In this document: in pieces, positions 14,101 to 29,100 of the stretch
How the letters are laid out: each line of letters begins with the position of its first letter
Position numbering within the stretch: position 1 is the first letter of the stretch
Assembly: GCA_907163375.1 (NCBI GenBank)
Contig: CAJQUW010007119.1
Coordinates: 124,001 to 188,000 of the forward strand
Direction of reading: 5' to 3'
Length of the DNA stretch: 64,000 bases
Origin: Prostheceraeus crozeri
Taxonomy: Eukaryota; Platyhelminthes; Polycladida; Euryleptidae
Notes under the pieces: model-generated
Database searches by the model: none
Told to the model about the DNA's origin: nothing
Seen by the model: only the letters and a program-made list of their open reading frames with translations
Translations under genes and position numbers: made by a program

Positions 14101-17100
14101 AGAATCCGGTTGGTTGAACGAGCGTATCGGGTTGAATGAACGCAGGTTTTTCGTATCTCCGCAATGCATTTCTGTTCAACGAGGTCGTTGGAAAGTCGAT
14201 TAAACGTGTCAGGTTTCAAAGTCTCGGTTCGGTTGAAATCAGTTGAGGAAATGACAGCCGTTTCTCTTGCTGGAGCCGGTGTAATCCAATCCTCGAGAAC
14301 TGGATCGGCGCCATATGAACGCACTGAAGCTCAAAGTGAATCGGAACATGATAACAAGCGAACTTTCCGCATGTTACGAAATGAATTGGAACAGTTAGGA
14401 AATGAATTTCATGGCGAAAGAATTGTGGGCCATCGTGGTTGTCATCTGGCAACAAGTCAGAGGATGGTTAACAATTTTGTGAAGTTTCTGTCTGTAGGTG
14501 GATACATTCGTCAATTGGGGCGATCAGCTGGAATTGCGACATCAACTGCCCATTTACATACTCATTGGGTATCCGAGTGGATGGCATCAATCGCACAAAG
14601 ATTTGTTTCTTTACCTAATTCTGATCAATTATCGAATTTGCAAACTGGAAGGTTTGGCACGTGGTGGGTTTGTTAGATGGATTCATCCTTCATATCCAGC
14701 GACCAGCTCATGCTAGAGACGCTTACTATTGTGGCTAATGATAGGTCGTGGTTAATCAGAATGTGGTTGATTGAAACAACCCTACTCTGGTTAGCAGGCA
14801 CTCTGTCGTTAATCACACTGTGGTTCGGCTGACCGAAGCTAAATCGTAGTGTGATTAAACGGAACTTTGAAACCGCCGATTTTGTTGTGCTGAAGGTAAA
14901 TTTCCGACGATTGCAGACCTCTACAGTGCGCATATTATTTTCAAATAGACAACAAAATGAGTTTCGAACTTACATAATTTACTATGAACATATTTGGAAA
15001 TTCGAAATATGTATATTTTCCTTACTTGCTCTCATCCAGACGCACGATGACATCATTGAAAAGCACTTGAATAAACGGATTATAAAATGAGGGTTTAGTC
15101 TTCAATTGAGCAGCATCTCCAGCGCATCGAATGCTTGCAATTTGCTGTTTCACATACTCAGGCATTTTTGGTAACCGATACTCATCGGGCCATTTACCAC
15201 CACTTTTATCTTCCATTTTAATTTTGTATGAAGGCGAAAAAGTGATGACCAAATTCTCCATCGAGCAACGTTTCAGCCCTTCATCATCTTTAATAACGTC
15301 CCCTCTGTCGGATTTGAGCATAAGTGGGAAGTTTGAAGGAAGTCCCAAGGCATAAAGCCCTGCAAAATAAATGCGATATTGTCGGATCATTGGCATTCGT
15401 TATTATTAGGGCAATTTTTTATGACATGTCACATTTTGTCATATTTTTAGGGCAAGGTAATATTGTCACATTTTCTGAGTCTCATCATATTCAGTCATTT
15501 TGGTCATTTTCTTGTAGTTTTAGACTTTTAGAGTAGCCGGGAAGTAGATATAGAAATGACCGATGCTTGCAGAATGACGCAATATTGGTCTTCTCAACAG
15601 CGCGATGCAGTCGGAGGACAGTTCCAATACATGCATTGCCTACAGGTGTGAATGTTACCGATGGCGCCAGGATTGGCTCGTCTGTCGTCTGCCTTTCCTT
15701 GCCAGCCAACCGCTGCTTCGGTAGAGCGCTCTTCTCCATGTTGATGAAGATGCTATGCAAAAACAGACTTTTTTGACATCAAATGAAGTAAATTACATTA
15801 CTGGTTTGTACAAAAAGCCGTAAATGGGCATACACTGGTAAAAGTTAGAAATAAATCGTTTTATTTGTCTTAAATTGAACTTTTGAACTTTTTGCCTGAA
15901 AATGAAAGCATAATTTTTGCTATATTTTAAGATTTTATATCTTGCCAAATTAGAATTTTCGATTCTTATGTCATATTTTGATCACATTGAGAGTTTTGCA
16001 GGTCCTATTTGGTTATATTCAACGCTTTTTTAAGGTCATATTTTTTCGATTTTTAAGACATTACTAAAATTGCCCTAGTTATTACTAATATCGCTCGCTT
16101 CCTCGAAAAGAAAAAGAAAGGGCGAAAGAGTGATTATGAGGTGCCATGCGATGAGAATTTCGATACGTAAAAGCTTATGTAAAATCTGCCACAAATAATG
16201 CACAATGCGCATTTGAAACCTGCGAGAATGCAACAACTTAAGAAACAAACTCAATGTAGTGGAAGCACGGAAGTGGATGGCATTTAGCCTTTCACCACTC
16301 CTCAGTAATGACATGATATATTGGGGATCGAAACCCACGTGTTCTTGTCCTGTGGTTTCTATGTCATTCTTCTGTATTCCTATAAGAGACATCGTCGAGA
16401 CTTCCAAATAATTGAGTGTATTCTACAATATATTTCTAGAAGAATTTGAACAAGTTAGTGAGTTAGAAGATTCTTTGATATGCCATGATTTCATTTTCAA
16501 TGACTATTGCATGAAGATTATAATCATAAAATTCCACATAATTCACTGTGCGAGTCATCAGTTTTGACAGAACTTTATGAGGTTGATAGACAAGTTCGAC
16601 GCTATTGGTCATCGTCTAGAAAATGTGAAACATTAGAAATTTTGAAATCAGGCTATTTGCTCGCAGCTAAAATTATGCTGTAAAAATGGTACAAATGTGA
16701 AGCAGAAAATGGGTTGAATTATTAAGAACATTGATTTATGTTTAAGATATTGAGTCATTGCCTTGTTGAATTGAGATTTTGTCATCAATTATACTAACAT
16801 ACCTGACGAATTATATTCTCTGTTTCATTTAAGGCGTGAGCTGCCAGAACTTGACTCTTAGATCAAATTTACGCATGATTTTATCTTAGTTAGGTACATA
16901 GGGATTACATAGTCCGTGCTCGCTTAGTTACTATTACAACTCACCAGTTCGCACGAATTCTTTGAAAGGTTTCAAGATGTTGAGTTTTGTACAGCTTCCA
17001 TCTTCATTTGATATTCGAATTAGAAGTAAATCCTGAAAATGAGAGGAAATAATCATGGAAATGCAAGATGGTAAAAATTCTCAAACGGCTATTGGTCGCA

Positions 17101-20100
17101 ATTATAAATGGGGAATAACATTTGAAATCGAAACAACTCTCTTGACTTTGATGAGCTATGATATAAATTAAATAAGCCTTCATCAAAATCAATGTCCCCT
17201 TAATTTAATAAATTTCATGAATATAATTTTAGCTAGAACAAATAGTTGTTAGACTATCATTTGTGGTGGTTTAAATTTTGTAGAGGGTAGATAAATGAAA
17301 CCAGTGCTATGAAAATCGACAACGGTGTTGATAGGAAAACCGCTTTAGTGGAAATAAAGTTTCTCAGGACATAAGATGAATTTGAAAACCTCCACAACAA
17401 TCAAAATAATTTTTTAAACCACGCAGTTATCCCAAAATAACGGAATTCATATTAAGACAAATATAGAACACAGGTCATAAATTGAGCTTTAGTGGTTTCT
17501 TAAACTCAGTTTAGACCCGGCGCAGTGACCTTGTGGTAGAGTGCTCGCCTGTCGTCCGTAAGCTCTCGGTTCAAACCTTGGTGGTGTTAAACCTAAGTCT
17601 CAAATTAGGTATGCACTCCGTCTTCTTACCAAACATTCCGCACAAAATAGTAGTGGAATAAATGCAACTCGGCCATAGGGCAAAGAGGAGGAGTACGCCA
17701 AATGTGCATCGGAGTATAAACGATGTTCATTGGCTAAATCATGCATGTATTAACGCGACTTGCAACCTAAACTGCTGAAAATTACAAAAATCGAATCTTT
17801 TCATTTAAAGAATCGTCATGAGTTCACCTCAGTGCCTAAATCTTGAAATTTCATTCCTGACTTACGAATACGCCAGAAGAAGAGCAGTTGAAGGAAATTG
17901 GAGAGGATAAATAAAATCCGATCATGAATGCGGATTTAATTATCTTCACCATTCAACATTTTCTGCCATCAACTTACGGATTCTTGAACTGTAGAAACGG
18001 CTTCTTCGGTCTGTAATTCCTCCTCATCATTCGTTGATTGACTGGCTTCATCGAGATTCTGAGAGATGAGAAATACAAAACATTGCAGTCTTGAGGAAGT
18101 TTGGTAATTTTGTTCCATCTCCCCATCCCCAAATACCGCGAGTGCCCAAACAACCGTACAACTGATTCAATCAGTAGCAAATTTCCTAAGGAAAATGATC
18201 ATGCCCATCAGTATTGCTAAAATACTAAGTACATTATCTCTATTGATTTACGCGGCTAATAACTTGCGTATTTCATCTTATACTTTGACAAAGCCGGAAG
18301 GCGAAAGATTGGTGAAGTTTGAAAGAGCAAGTACCCGAAAAAGAATTCTATCTCCCAACCATCGTACGCCATTCGATGGCGGCACACTACTCAGAAGCAT
18401 GATGACTAGGGCTTCCATCAGCTCGACCAACCACTAGCTAAAATTATATTGACTGACATATTTACTATTATTTGGTAGAGTTAGTTAAAAGTAACACTGC
18501 ATGTAACTTTGAAGTGAAAATGCTATATCTATGATAATTGGAATAACTGGACAAATGAACACGATGATAGAATACATGATCGGATTTGTATCGGTAATTT
18601 CTTTAAATCCAATGGTTACCTTTTCTGTTCGTATAGGAAAGGATTAATGATTCCTCATTTTTGCGATGCATTGATTCAAATTTGACGAATTATACACCAT
18701 CGGAAAGCCAATACACTCAGCATCACTGCGGTGCAAAAATCATATTAAACATCTTTCCACATTGTGCTCAACTATTCTATCTAGCATCATCCCTAGCACG
18801 GTCGAGACCCTGCTAGGGCATTTTCCAGATCGAGGATATAGCACTATGGTAGTAGCACTATCGATGGTATAGCACTATGGTATCTTTAGATTGATACGAC
18901 AGCCTAGCGCTAGCTCTCAGACATAGTGATAGCCCAACGCTGCCCTTTTGCTACCTATACTAATACGGGAGTTATTGCTAGGGTAGCGCTAGGCTAGCAC
19001 TATCTTCATCAACACGGCCACTGCTGGGCTAGGATAGGTAGTCCACAACAATCCACATCAATACAACATCACAAACGTTCGTTTATTTATGCACAAATAG
19101 CTGATCGCGCAGGGGTTTTGGCATTATCCTTGGTGTTTTCTTCGCTGTGCGGAGTTACCACATGACATCATAGTGATAGAAACACGCGGTCTTCCAAACT
19201 ACGAGCGCAGGATATGTCGATATCACATGCTCATCATGTCACGCGTCAGCATGCAACACTATTCGTCATTTGTTGCCAAGGAAGACTTTTGAATCCACAG
19301 ATCTATAGCAATAAATGATTAGTTTTGCTACGACACTTGGTCATCAAGTTTGAGTGTTAAAGGTTCCTTAAATGAATGTTTACTCTTTCACCGGCATGAT
19401 CATCTGTCAATTGATGAGGCAACTATCAGCTTATTAGTTCATAATGTGTGACTATGTTAGGGACGAATGAGAAACGTGATTTTTTTGCTGAATTTTCACC
19501 CCTAGCACAGATATGAGCCATGAACTGAGATAGGGGTTACTCAATGAAAAAAGTAATAAATTTGTATTATTTTAAACAAATAAAAGAAAAAACAAATCTT
19601 CTAATCTGATTAAGTTGTCCCCATCAGAAACCTGTTCGCACGCCTCCTGAAAGCATCAAAATTGTATTGGTCAAGGAAAGTGGTCTGGGGAGGCTGATTC
19701 CAAAGCTGTGCCGTGCGAACAAAATAGCTTTTCGAGCGACTCACAGTACGTGCGCGATCTAAGCTAACATGATAGCATGTGAGTGCATTAACTCTGCATG
19801 TACTTCAGGAGATCTTAGGTTTGGGTACACACTCATTTTCTGCAGAGCTGCTCCTTCCGAAATAGTACATGTAGAAGAGATTGAGTGAAGCAACATCCCG
19901 TCTGACGGAGAGCGGCTGCAACTTGCTAGCAAGATTTTCACCCATGAGATTCTTGACACGTTTCTCAACCCGTTCAAGGAGGTTAAGATGCGTTTGTGGG
20001 GCGCCTGCCCACAGATGACAACAATACTCCATCAGGGGACGAATAGTGGACTTGTAAAGACAGCAGACAGCTTGTGGTAGAAGATAGCTGCTGGCTCGAT

Positions 20101-23100
20101 AGAGACTATCAATGCGTTGAGCTGCCTGCTTGCCAACAGATTGGATGTACGGTTTCTATGACAAGTCTTTCACATTCAAGCTCACTGTCATCATCAAAAT
20201 CAACACAATCAGAGTCAAAAAATAAACAATCGATAAACAATGCCTCCGACCACAAACACCAGGTTTTCCAGCCATCCCGAAGCAAACTCAAAATCAATGT
20301 GAAAGCATAATCTGTTGAAACTCGTTCTTGATTCTGATTGGATGATTGAGATCACCAATAATCTAATATATGAACAGTGGGATTGGTTCATAGACGTCAG
20401 CTATCGCGTGGGAATATATGATTCGAGAATCGAGATAGACCAACACTTTCTATAAAAGCCGCCATCGGGAGTCGACGATGATGGTGGACTCCAATTTTCG
20501 TTTTGACATAACGATCAACATAACAGTGTTAACCAAAGCCTAGTTATCGTTATTTCATGTCAATTGCACTAGCTCTAAACTAACTTACAAGGATGACTTT
20601 ATTAAATTGCATACTGGTTTCCTACGCAGACGGATTTGTATAAGAAACTTTTTAGGCTAATAAAATTGATGGAATGTAAACTAATAAGCCTATATTTTAA
20701 AAAAACATGTTTGTAAGCGCAAAATTACACAACATCATAAGAAACATATTAAAAACATTGTTTTTTTATCCATATTTAAAATATCACAACCCTAGTTCTT
20801 AGCAAGTCGCTCATTGGAATTGAAGACTGTCATGTCATCTGCATACATCACCAATTTGCTCACTAGGCAGTCTGGGAGGTCGTTCATGTACAGCAGAAGC
20901 AGAGTGGGTCCAAAAATTGGCCTTTGAAGAACTCCTGCATTGATAACCTTGGTGGAAGACTTTTGACCATCTAGGACGACAGATATCTGTCGGTCACGAA
21001 GGAAATAAGAAAGAAATTTGTGGAGTTGATCAGCAACTCCATAAGACTTAAGCTTCCTAAGGAGTCCCTGATGCCAGACTTTGTCGAATGCCTTGGAGAT
21101 ATCCAGGGCGACTGACCTCGTCTCACGTCTGTCAAGAACACGATTCACATGTTCAGTGACATATGAAAGAAGATCTGCAGTTGATCGAGAGTGCCTGAAG
21201 CCATACTGTTCCTCTGATAAAAGGTTATGAGTTTCAAGGAAGTTAACAATATGTTGGTTAATCACTGTTTCAAAAATCTTGCCGGTAATTGGAAGCCGGC
21301 TGATAGGACGGCAATTAGATGGAAGTTCGAAAAATGTTCGAAAATGCTCGGCTGCTATGTTTCTTTGCCCTGTGTTAAATTATCTGTGTTTTGTGAAAGA
21401 TTGAAATGAAATTCTATTGTGACCCCAATGACACAAAAATGAGGAATCTTAAATCCTTGCAAGCTATTCTTTACCATTTGTCACTCATCCCTGCCCCATC
21501 TGAGGCACAAAGCCATTTTAGTAAGCCAGGGGTGAGGCAGCCTTCACACACTCAACTCTCACCAGACTAGGGTTAGTAATCTGTGGTCAGAGCGGTGGTC
21601 CTGCCCGAGGCGGAGAAATGGACCTTCGGCCCAGAAAATTCATGTTAAACATTTTCTGCCATCAACTTACGGATTCTTGAACTGTAGAAACGGCTTCTTC
21701 TGTCGAATCTTGGATATCATTCGTTGATTGACTGGCTTCATCGAGATTCTGAGAGATGAGAAACACAAAACATTGCAGTCTTGAGGAAGTTTGGTAGTTT
21801 TGCTCCATCTCCCCTTCCCCAAATACCACAAGTGCCCAAACAACCGTGGAACTGATTCAATCACTACCAAATTTCTTAAGGAAAATGATCATGCCCATCA
21901 TCTCAGCTGACATAAAATTTTAAAGTTGAAAAGATTAGTCACTGATGAGTAATTAGACAATCTACAGAGAAGCAATAATTCGCATTGTTAATAATTTGAG
22001 GATTGCTTCAACAAGTACTTCTGTTGATTTACGCGGCCAGAACTTATTACATACATAGCTTAACATACACTACAAGCTTTAACGTCACTACTCCCCCCCC
22101 ATACTGGGGGCTTATACGGTGCTGATTTAATCAGACTTTTCTGGAGGGGTACTTTTAGTCCGGATGCCCATCTTTTCGACTTTCAATGACAATTTCGGGG
22201 CTCGACCTATGGACCGAAAGATCGCTAGGCCAAGCACTTAACCACTGTGCCATGGAGACCGCTAAATTATTACATATATTCTTGAATTATATTCGATGTT
22301 TGCAAACAATTGTCCAGAATAGGAAGTCGAGAACTAGTAACATTATCACGATCGCTTCTAGGTCTCAAACATCTTTACATTGAGCGCACATTTACTAATG
22401 ATGACAGAAGTTTCTTTGTATCAAGAGGATCACACACAGCGGTTTGAATAACTGCCAGTCATTGAAATAAGACACTGAGATTTCAAAGCCCATCTATTCC
22501 TATATCCGGACTGACTGATTCCATTGACGTCAAATTTCATGTTCATGAATGAATAGAAAGTTGGAAGGAGTTTCTAAACTTGGTAGCGATTATGTAAGTC
22601 CCACGGTTGTTAATACACGTTGAGAAGGCACTCCGGAAGGGGGGAAATAAAGGAAATGTAACGACAATTTTAATAAGCTTTAATGCTTAAAGGTCTGCTT
22701 AAATTCTGCATGTGGTGCACGAACGACATAGAAAATGTGCAACTTCTTACGGATAGAACACAGGCCATTGATCTCAAAACCAGAAAGGAAAAGCATGCGG
22801 TCGATCGTGGAGTAACATGTCCATTATTTGTCGATGAAGATGAGAGGAAGCAAGGTCATGCAACCATTTCCTTTCATAATACACCCAAACATTGTAGTAA
22901 TGTATCTGAACAAGTCTGATACCGAAAGGCAGTAACAGATTCATAAAAACCTTTGATCGAATGTATTAATGGTGATCTTCGTAAAACGAAAAAGTATTAG
23001 GAACATCATCTTCAGAATCAAATGATTTCTTAAGAAAACAGTAATGCAAACATATCTTATGTAAGGCAGAGGACTGAATTATGCAAGATCCTGGATGAAT

Positions 23101-26100
23101 TTCAGGCAAACATTTTTCAATCTTGTTCGAGAAAATTATTTAGAATTATCTTCTATAAGAGTTTTCATTGCTTGAACGAGCATTCAATCATTTAAATTAA
23201 GTGAATATACAATATTCAAAATGGGACTTCAAGAGCATCTTAACTGTTTAATGATGAATCATTTTTTTATCATCGAAGGTGATCGAGATTCATGGCCAAA
23301 CTTTGTATAATTCTCATGCTATTGCTTTGTCAACTAGTCATAACTACAATCACACTATTATGTCACTACAAGGGGGTTTTTTTAGTTCGTCAAAATTATT
23401 TGCTCTTAATCAGCGATATTTTGAATATCTAAAATTACATCTATCTACTCTCAAAACATCTATCAGCTCTTAAAATTATAATTTCCGAAACCTGTTATAT
23501 CATTAACTGGATAGAGCAGCTTTCAATAGGTTTTGCCATCTTTTGAATTTTTAATGAAATTTCGCTGGAACATTTCTTCGATCTAAAATTCTTTCATGAT
23601 GGAAGAAATTCTTTCATGCACATGTTCAACTCACCGATATGTCCTCAGTTTCTAAATCCTCCCTATCGTTAAGTGGTGAATTCCTGAAAGTGCAAATAAA
23701 AGTCTTCTAGTACTAGCACAGCAGCCGATCGCTACATTCAGCTCATACACAAATTTCCGTATGATCATAGGATATTAACAAGAATATCATGAGATACAAT
23801 CGAGCTACAATATCAAGACTTGCTTGTGAGATAGTCTAGATCAGGGGTGCGCAACCTTTTACATATTTCGGCCGCCATCTCGAAGGCCGAAAGAATCACG
23901 GCTGCACTTAAAATGCGTGCAAACAACTAGGTCAACAGTCAATCCTTTTTATATTCCACCACTCAAATTAGCTTTCCCTGATGAATGACACACTGAAAAT
24001 CGCAAAAAGACCTACTTCGTAAAGAATGAGCTAGCAAGTTAACCCATATACGACCGACGGTCATTTTTGAACCGAAAAGATTTTAAGCTTAAGGTGTTAA
24101 TAGCACTTGAAAAGTTCAAAGCATGTTTTTGTAAGGGCAACCGAAGGAGAAAACACTTTGCTAAGCTACTGTAATAATTCACAAAGGAATCAAAAGCCAT
24201 ACAAAATTCATTCATTCATTCATCACGTGGCCGGTGATCTAGCAGGCATCCTTATTCAGGCCATGGACTTGAAGCTTACGCGCGCGAACAATTCGAGCAA
24301 ACTACGATTGTCCCTTTTCTTTCTTTTAGTTGATGACTCCAGCCATGTATGCGCATGACTGTAACTTCCCCAGAATATTCTATTCATGAGAATCGAACTG
24401 CTTGAACGCCTTCATCGCGCCTGCGGGCGCGCATTTTTCCAAGCAGCATGGGCATAAAGGTGTTCCACAGTTACGAGGTGACCAGCATGCTACTATAGTT
24501 ACGATTGTTTTTCGATTGCCCTGAACTCCAGAAACATTTGCAATATACATGTACAATATTCTTTTTCATTTAGGCCTACTTCTCATTGTCACGGCCGCAG
24601 GTTGCGCACCCCTGGTCTAGATAGTAATAGATGCTCTAACAATTGAAACACAGAATTAGACAACTTGCTTGTTCAGTCTTTGTTCCAAGAAGGAAAGAGT
24701 CGTACGTATATCGTATACTATTGAAAATGTCACACTCAAACAATAAGCTGTCAGTCGGCTTTGGACACCAGCCAATACTGTAAATAGACTGCCGATATTA
24801 AGACCAATAGAGGGGATAGATGTCTATTAAAGTATCTGAAGCCAAATCGGAAATGCAATTAACAATAAGAATGAAATGAGGCAAACGATAGATCAAATTG
24901 CCGCGCAAAAGATGTGCGGCTGATCGTACTCGAACCCACGACCCCAGTCTAGACCTATCGCTCCAGCTACTGAGTTAAGATCGCTTGATGAACAGGCGAT
25001 TTCCAGGGTGTCCAAGGCTCACAAATCATCCTGATTGATAAATTGAAGTATGAGGTGATGGCTTCGAGAATATAAGGGATAGTTCTCAATTGCGGCGTTG
25101 ATTTTGAGCCAAATTGTTGTTTGATGATGAGAGCATGCGAATGAAGTAAATGATGGCTGAGATGAAAGTGCTTTGAAATATTTGTATTTTTTGATTTTAC
25201 CCAATTCAATTGAACCATCAACAAAATTACCACTTGACTACTTATGCTGGTGGAAATTCAGGAACTTTTTGACATTTTTTACTTTCTATGCTAGTTTTTG
25301 CCACTACCTCAGATCGTTTTGCATTTTTTGATTTCTTGCCCACATTTTTTGCAAGAATTCAGCTTTGTCCAATTACATAAGCTCCTGCATGTGCTATCGT
25401 TTTGAATAAACATGCACTTCCAGTGAACTGAAGAACAATCTAATGCTGTGAATTCAATTGAATATGAATATGCTTGCAGTGCCATAGAGAGTTTTGTAGG
25501 TAGCATTTACAAAACATTTTTTTGTACATATTTCCAACACTATATCAGAAGTAATTGTTATACTGATTAATTACTATATAATTCATCTCGATGATCACAT
25601 TGGAATCGATGCATTTAGTTGAAAGCTATCATACAAAATGTTTACATAAGGTAGCAAATTATAATCTTCCAGGAAGTGAAATTTTAGTGAAAAGCTTCAA
25701 AAAACACTAAAACCTATGTCGGCCGATTTAGCTTTAGGAGGACCACAGCAAAAATTCGACGGGGGGAAGGAATCGCTCCCCACGGTATAGAAAGGGTTAA
25801 GGATGGATGGCATTATGTACACACTAGAACTTCATTCACATCGATTTCAAATTAATATCTTACACACGATCTTCCGGAACGGCAGTGGGATTTTTTCTTA
25901 ATTTCGGAGCGTAAAGCCGTCTCATCTTGTCGATTACTTCACTTGAGAGTTGTCTTCTTTTGTACTCCAACTTCCGCTTAAACTTCTTCTTGAGAGAGTT
26001 CTGAAACAAATCATCTTCCGGTGTGAATTACATGCATGTTTAGAAATTTCAATTTCGGCTTGGGTGCCTACTTGCTGATTGCATATACCTGATAAACGAA

Positions 26101-29100
26101 AAATGTCGGACGGAAATAAATATCAATTCTGTTGCATGGATGTTATAATTAATGTGATGGCTTATTTGTTAAGTATAACCGGCGCTGTGGCCTTGTGGTA
26201 GAGTGTTCGCTCTGCGTCCGGGAGACCTTAGTTCAAACAGTGGTCGAGTCAAACCTGAGACTTTTAAAATTAGGTACACTCTGCATTCTTGCCAAACACT
26301 CAGCACAAGAAGAATGAGAGTGTGAAGGTACTGCGCGTTGAAATTGATTTGTACACAAATCCCAAATAACAAACAAATTCTTCATCCACTTCTTGTATTG
26401 TTAAGTAGAATAAAATAAAGAAATACTGTACAAAAGTTAAAAGGATTGCGATAACATGTCCAGAGGCCTTTCGCCGGTTCACTTCAGTGGAACACACCGG
26501 ATTACGGAATGGCAAGTTGCGATGTCTGACAGAGAGCGGTCACGAGAGTGAGCTAATAAACATTAATATTAATCTGCTACCACGCAAGGTGAAGTTGATA
26601 CGTTTCTTTCTGTACACAAAGAGCCAGTATCATTCGCAACCGGTATTCGCAACTTGCCATTCCGTAATCCGGTGTGTTCCACTGAAGTGAACCGGCGAAA
26701 GGCCTCTGGACATGTCATCGTAATCCTTTTAACTTTTGTACAGATTTCTTTATTTTATTTAACTTAACAATACAAGAAGTGGATGAAGAATTTGTTTGTT
26801 TTGGGATTTGTGTACAAATCATGAATGAGAGTGGAATAAATAACAACTCGGCCAAATGGAATAAAGGCTCCGTGCCTAATATGCTTCCGAGTATAAACAA
26901 GGTTCATTTATTTTATTCATCGATGCAGGAAAACTAAATATCCATCGATATATCACTTACCCAGGTGCCATCCCTGTCCATCAACATTGGGTATCGATCG
27001 CGAATAGCCTCTCCAACTTGATAAAACTGCTGTTGAGTCATATAACTAAAAGAAAAATATCATCGTTACGAGGAAGAAAACATTGAAAGGAAATATGTTG
27101 ATAACAGTTAACTGTAAGGAATCCACTTCGACCAAACGGGTTCATGAGAAATGGTGTATTTTCTAATTGTTTTCCATGTATCATGTAGTGCTATTATGCT
27201 GAGATTGTTGTTTTTAGGCGTGAAGACCCTCAACAGCAAACCTGGTAGAGAATAATCCAATGTTTATGGAAAACATAATTTCTGCCTAAACAGCATATTG
27301 ATGAAAGTTCTTGTTATGGATAACTACCAAATAATGTATCAATTTTGCCGCCATTATCACTACCGTTTCACAAAAAATTGCAAATTCAAAATTATCTGAC
27401 TAAAAATTGATCATTTATCACTCAATATTATGAATTAACAACGCACCACGTACTCTCAGCATCTCCGTGGTAAGACATTAAGCTGTTTATCAAAAAAGTT
27501 TACCGTCTGGTTTTACCGTTGGTTGTCCAATTTAATTCGCTAAACGTGCCGGCTGTGTGCATATCTTTTAGCCGTTTACTGTGTTTACCAAGGAGAGATA
27601 ACACACATTTCAAAAATGAAGAAAAACAAGACTGAAATATTAATAAATGTTGCCCAGCAAAGCGACTAGATCTAATAGAATACAACGACAATATAGGAAC
27701 CATTATAAAGCGTAAATTTATCAGTCCGTTTTAATGGGAAATCTGATACTTCCAAACTAACCCGCTTATCTGGTAGTAATTCCGCTAAATAAAAAAATAA
27801 AGCATCAATATCTTACTAGCTGCCGCCCAAATGTTTGAAGACATCCTTGACAAGCGTTTGAAGAAATTCAACACCAAAGTGGAAGTCCTGTTTTAGTAAA
27901 TCAGCATCCATTTGAGTGCGAATCTGTGATATTTGGTGCTTGATGTTTAGACTGAACTCTGGTAAAATGTAGATATCGGGCCAGGTACTCTTTTTTTCGT
28001 GACGTAGTCTATTGCCGATTAAGTTCGAGTTTGAAAATACGACAACACAATCATTCGTCCAACATCGTTCCAATCCTTCGTAGTCTTCTATCACAACTTC
28101 ATCTTTAGTTTTGAGGAGGAGTGGAAAGTTAGACGGAAGGCCCAACGCACGAAGCCCTGAAAGATGGAATAATAGAATACTTCGATTGTGACCATTACTG
28201 TGATCTCGATGATTCGAGGAGTTAGCTTTGTAATAAATACACCTCTAGCATCCTAAAAGCTATGAAGTCTGACAAACTTGAACCATGCTACAGCTAGTCA
28301 TAAATTAGAGATCAAATATATAGCCTTGACTCTTTAAGTGTTCGATGTCATCACTCCGAAACATAGATTCAGGGTTCCCGCGGCTTTTCGAACAAAAAAA
28401 TCGAAGGGTCTTCAAGGGCAGAATCAATGATTTTCAGGGGTCACGTAAATTTCAGATTTTTTCATATAAGTGTTGAAATACATTCTGCATGATCAAATAG
28501 ATTATTTCTAAATTTCAAAATGAGTAGAAAATCAATTGGAATATATGTTAAATATTTGAACATTCAGTTAAAGATCTATGAGGTAACCAATGGCCGCTGC
28601 GACAGAACATGTGTCATACTGGTTAGACGTCCTAGCCGACTTGACGGCAACAGGTAACATACGGGACAATTATAGGTTAACAAAGCAAAATGTGTTATCC
28701 CGTTAGTTGCCAACTTAGAAGACAAAATACCTACGGAATTGTATAATATATGGGGGCATATACATGTATAATCCCTGCACTCAAATGAGAAAACAATTTT
28801 GACTTATGCAAGTGTTAGTACATGTGAATGATTGTGTAGAAATATCTCAGTGGTTACAACTTTTTGATAAACTCCAAAAAAATTCTCAGATCATAAAATG
28901 CAGTTCAGGTTTAGCAATTTTCATGAGGAAAAATATTTCTTTAAAAGATTCTAAGTGGTAATTCTCGCAGATAATTGCCAATTAGATGAAAGCTAGGCAA
29001 TCGTGAATCATACATGGAATCATAACATGTAAAATATTTAAATTGATGAATTCATCAAAATTCAAAGGTTTTCAAGGGCCGCGGGAACCCTGTATTCGGC

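Noticed and set aside
20451..20458. TATAAAAG box as a gene promoter
   Set aside because: No supported coding start downstream; it lies within sequence that splits a LINE.
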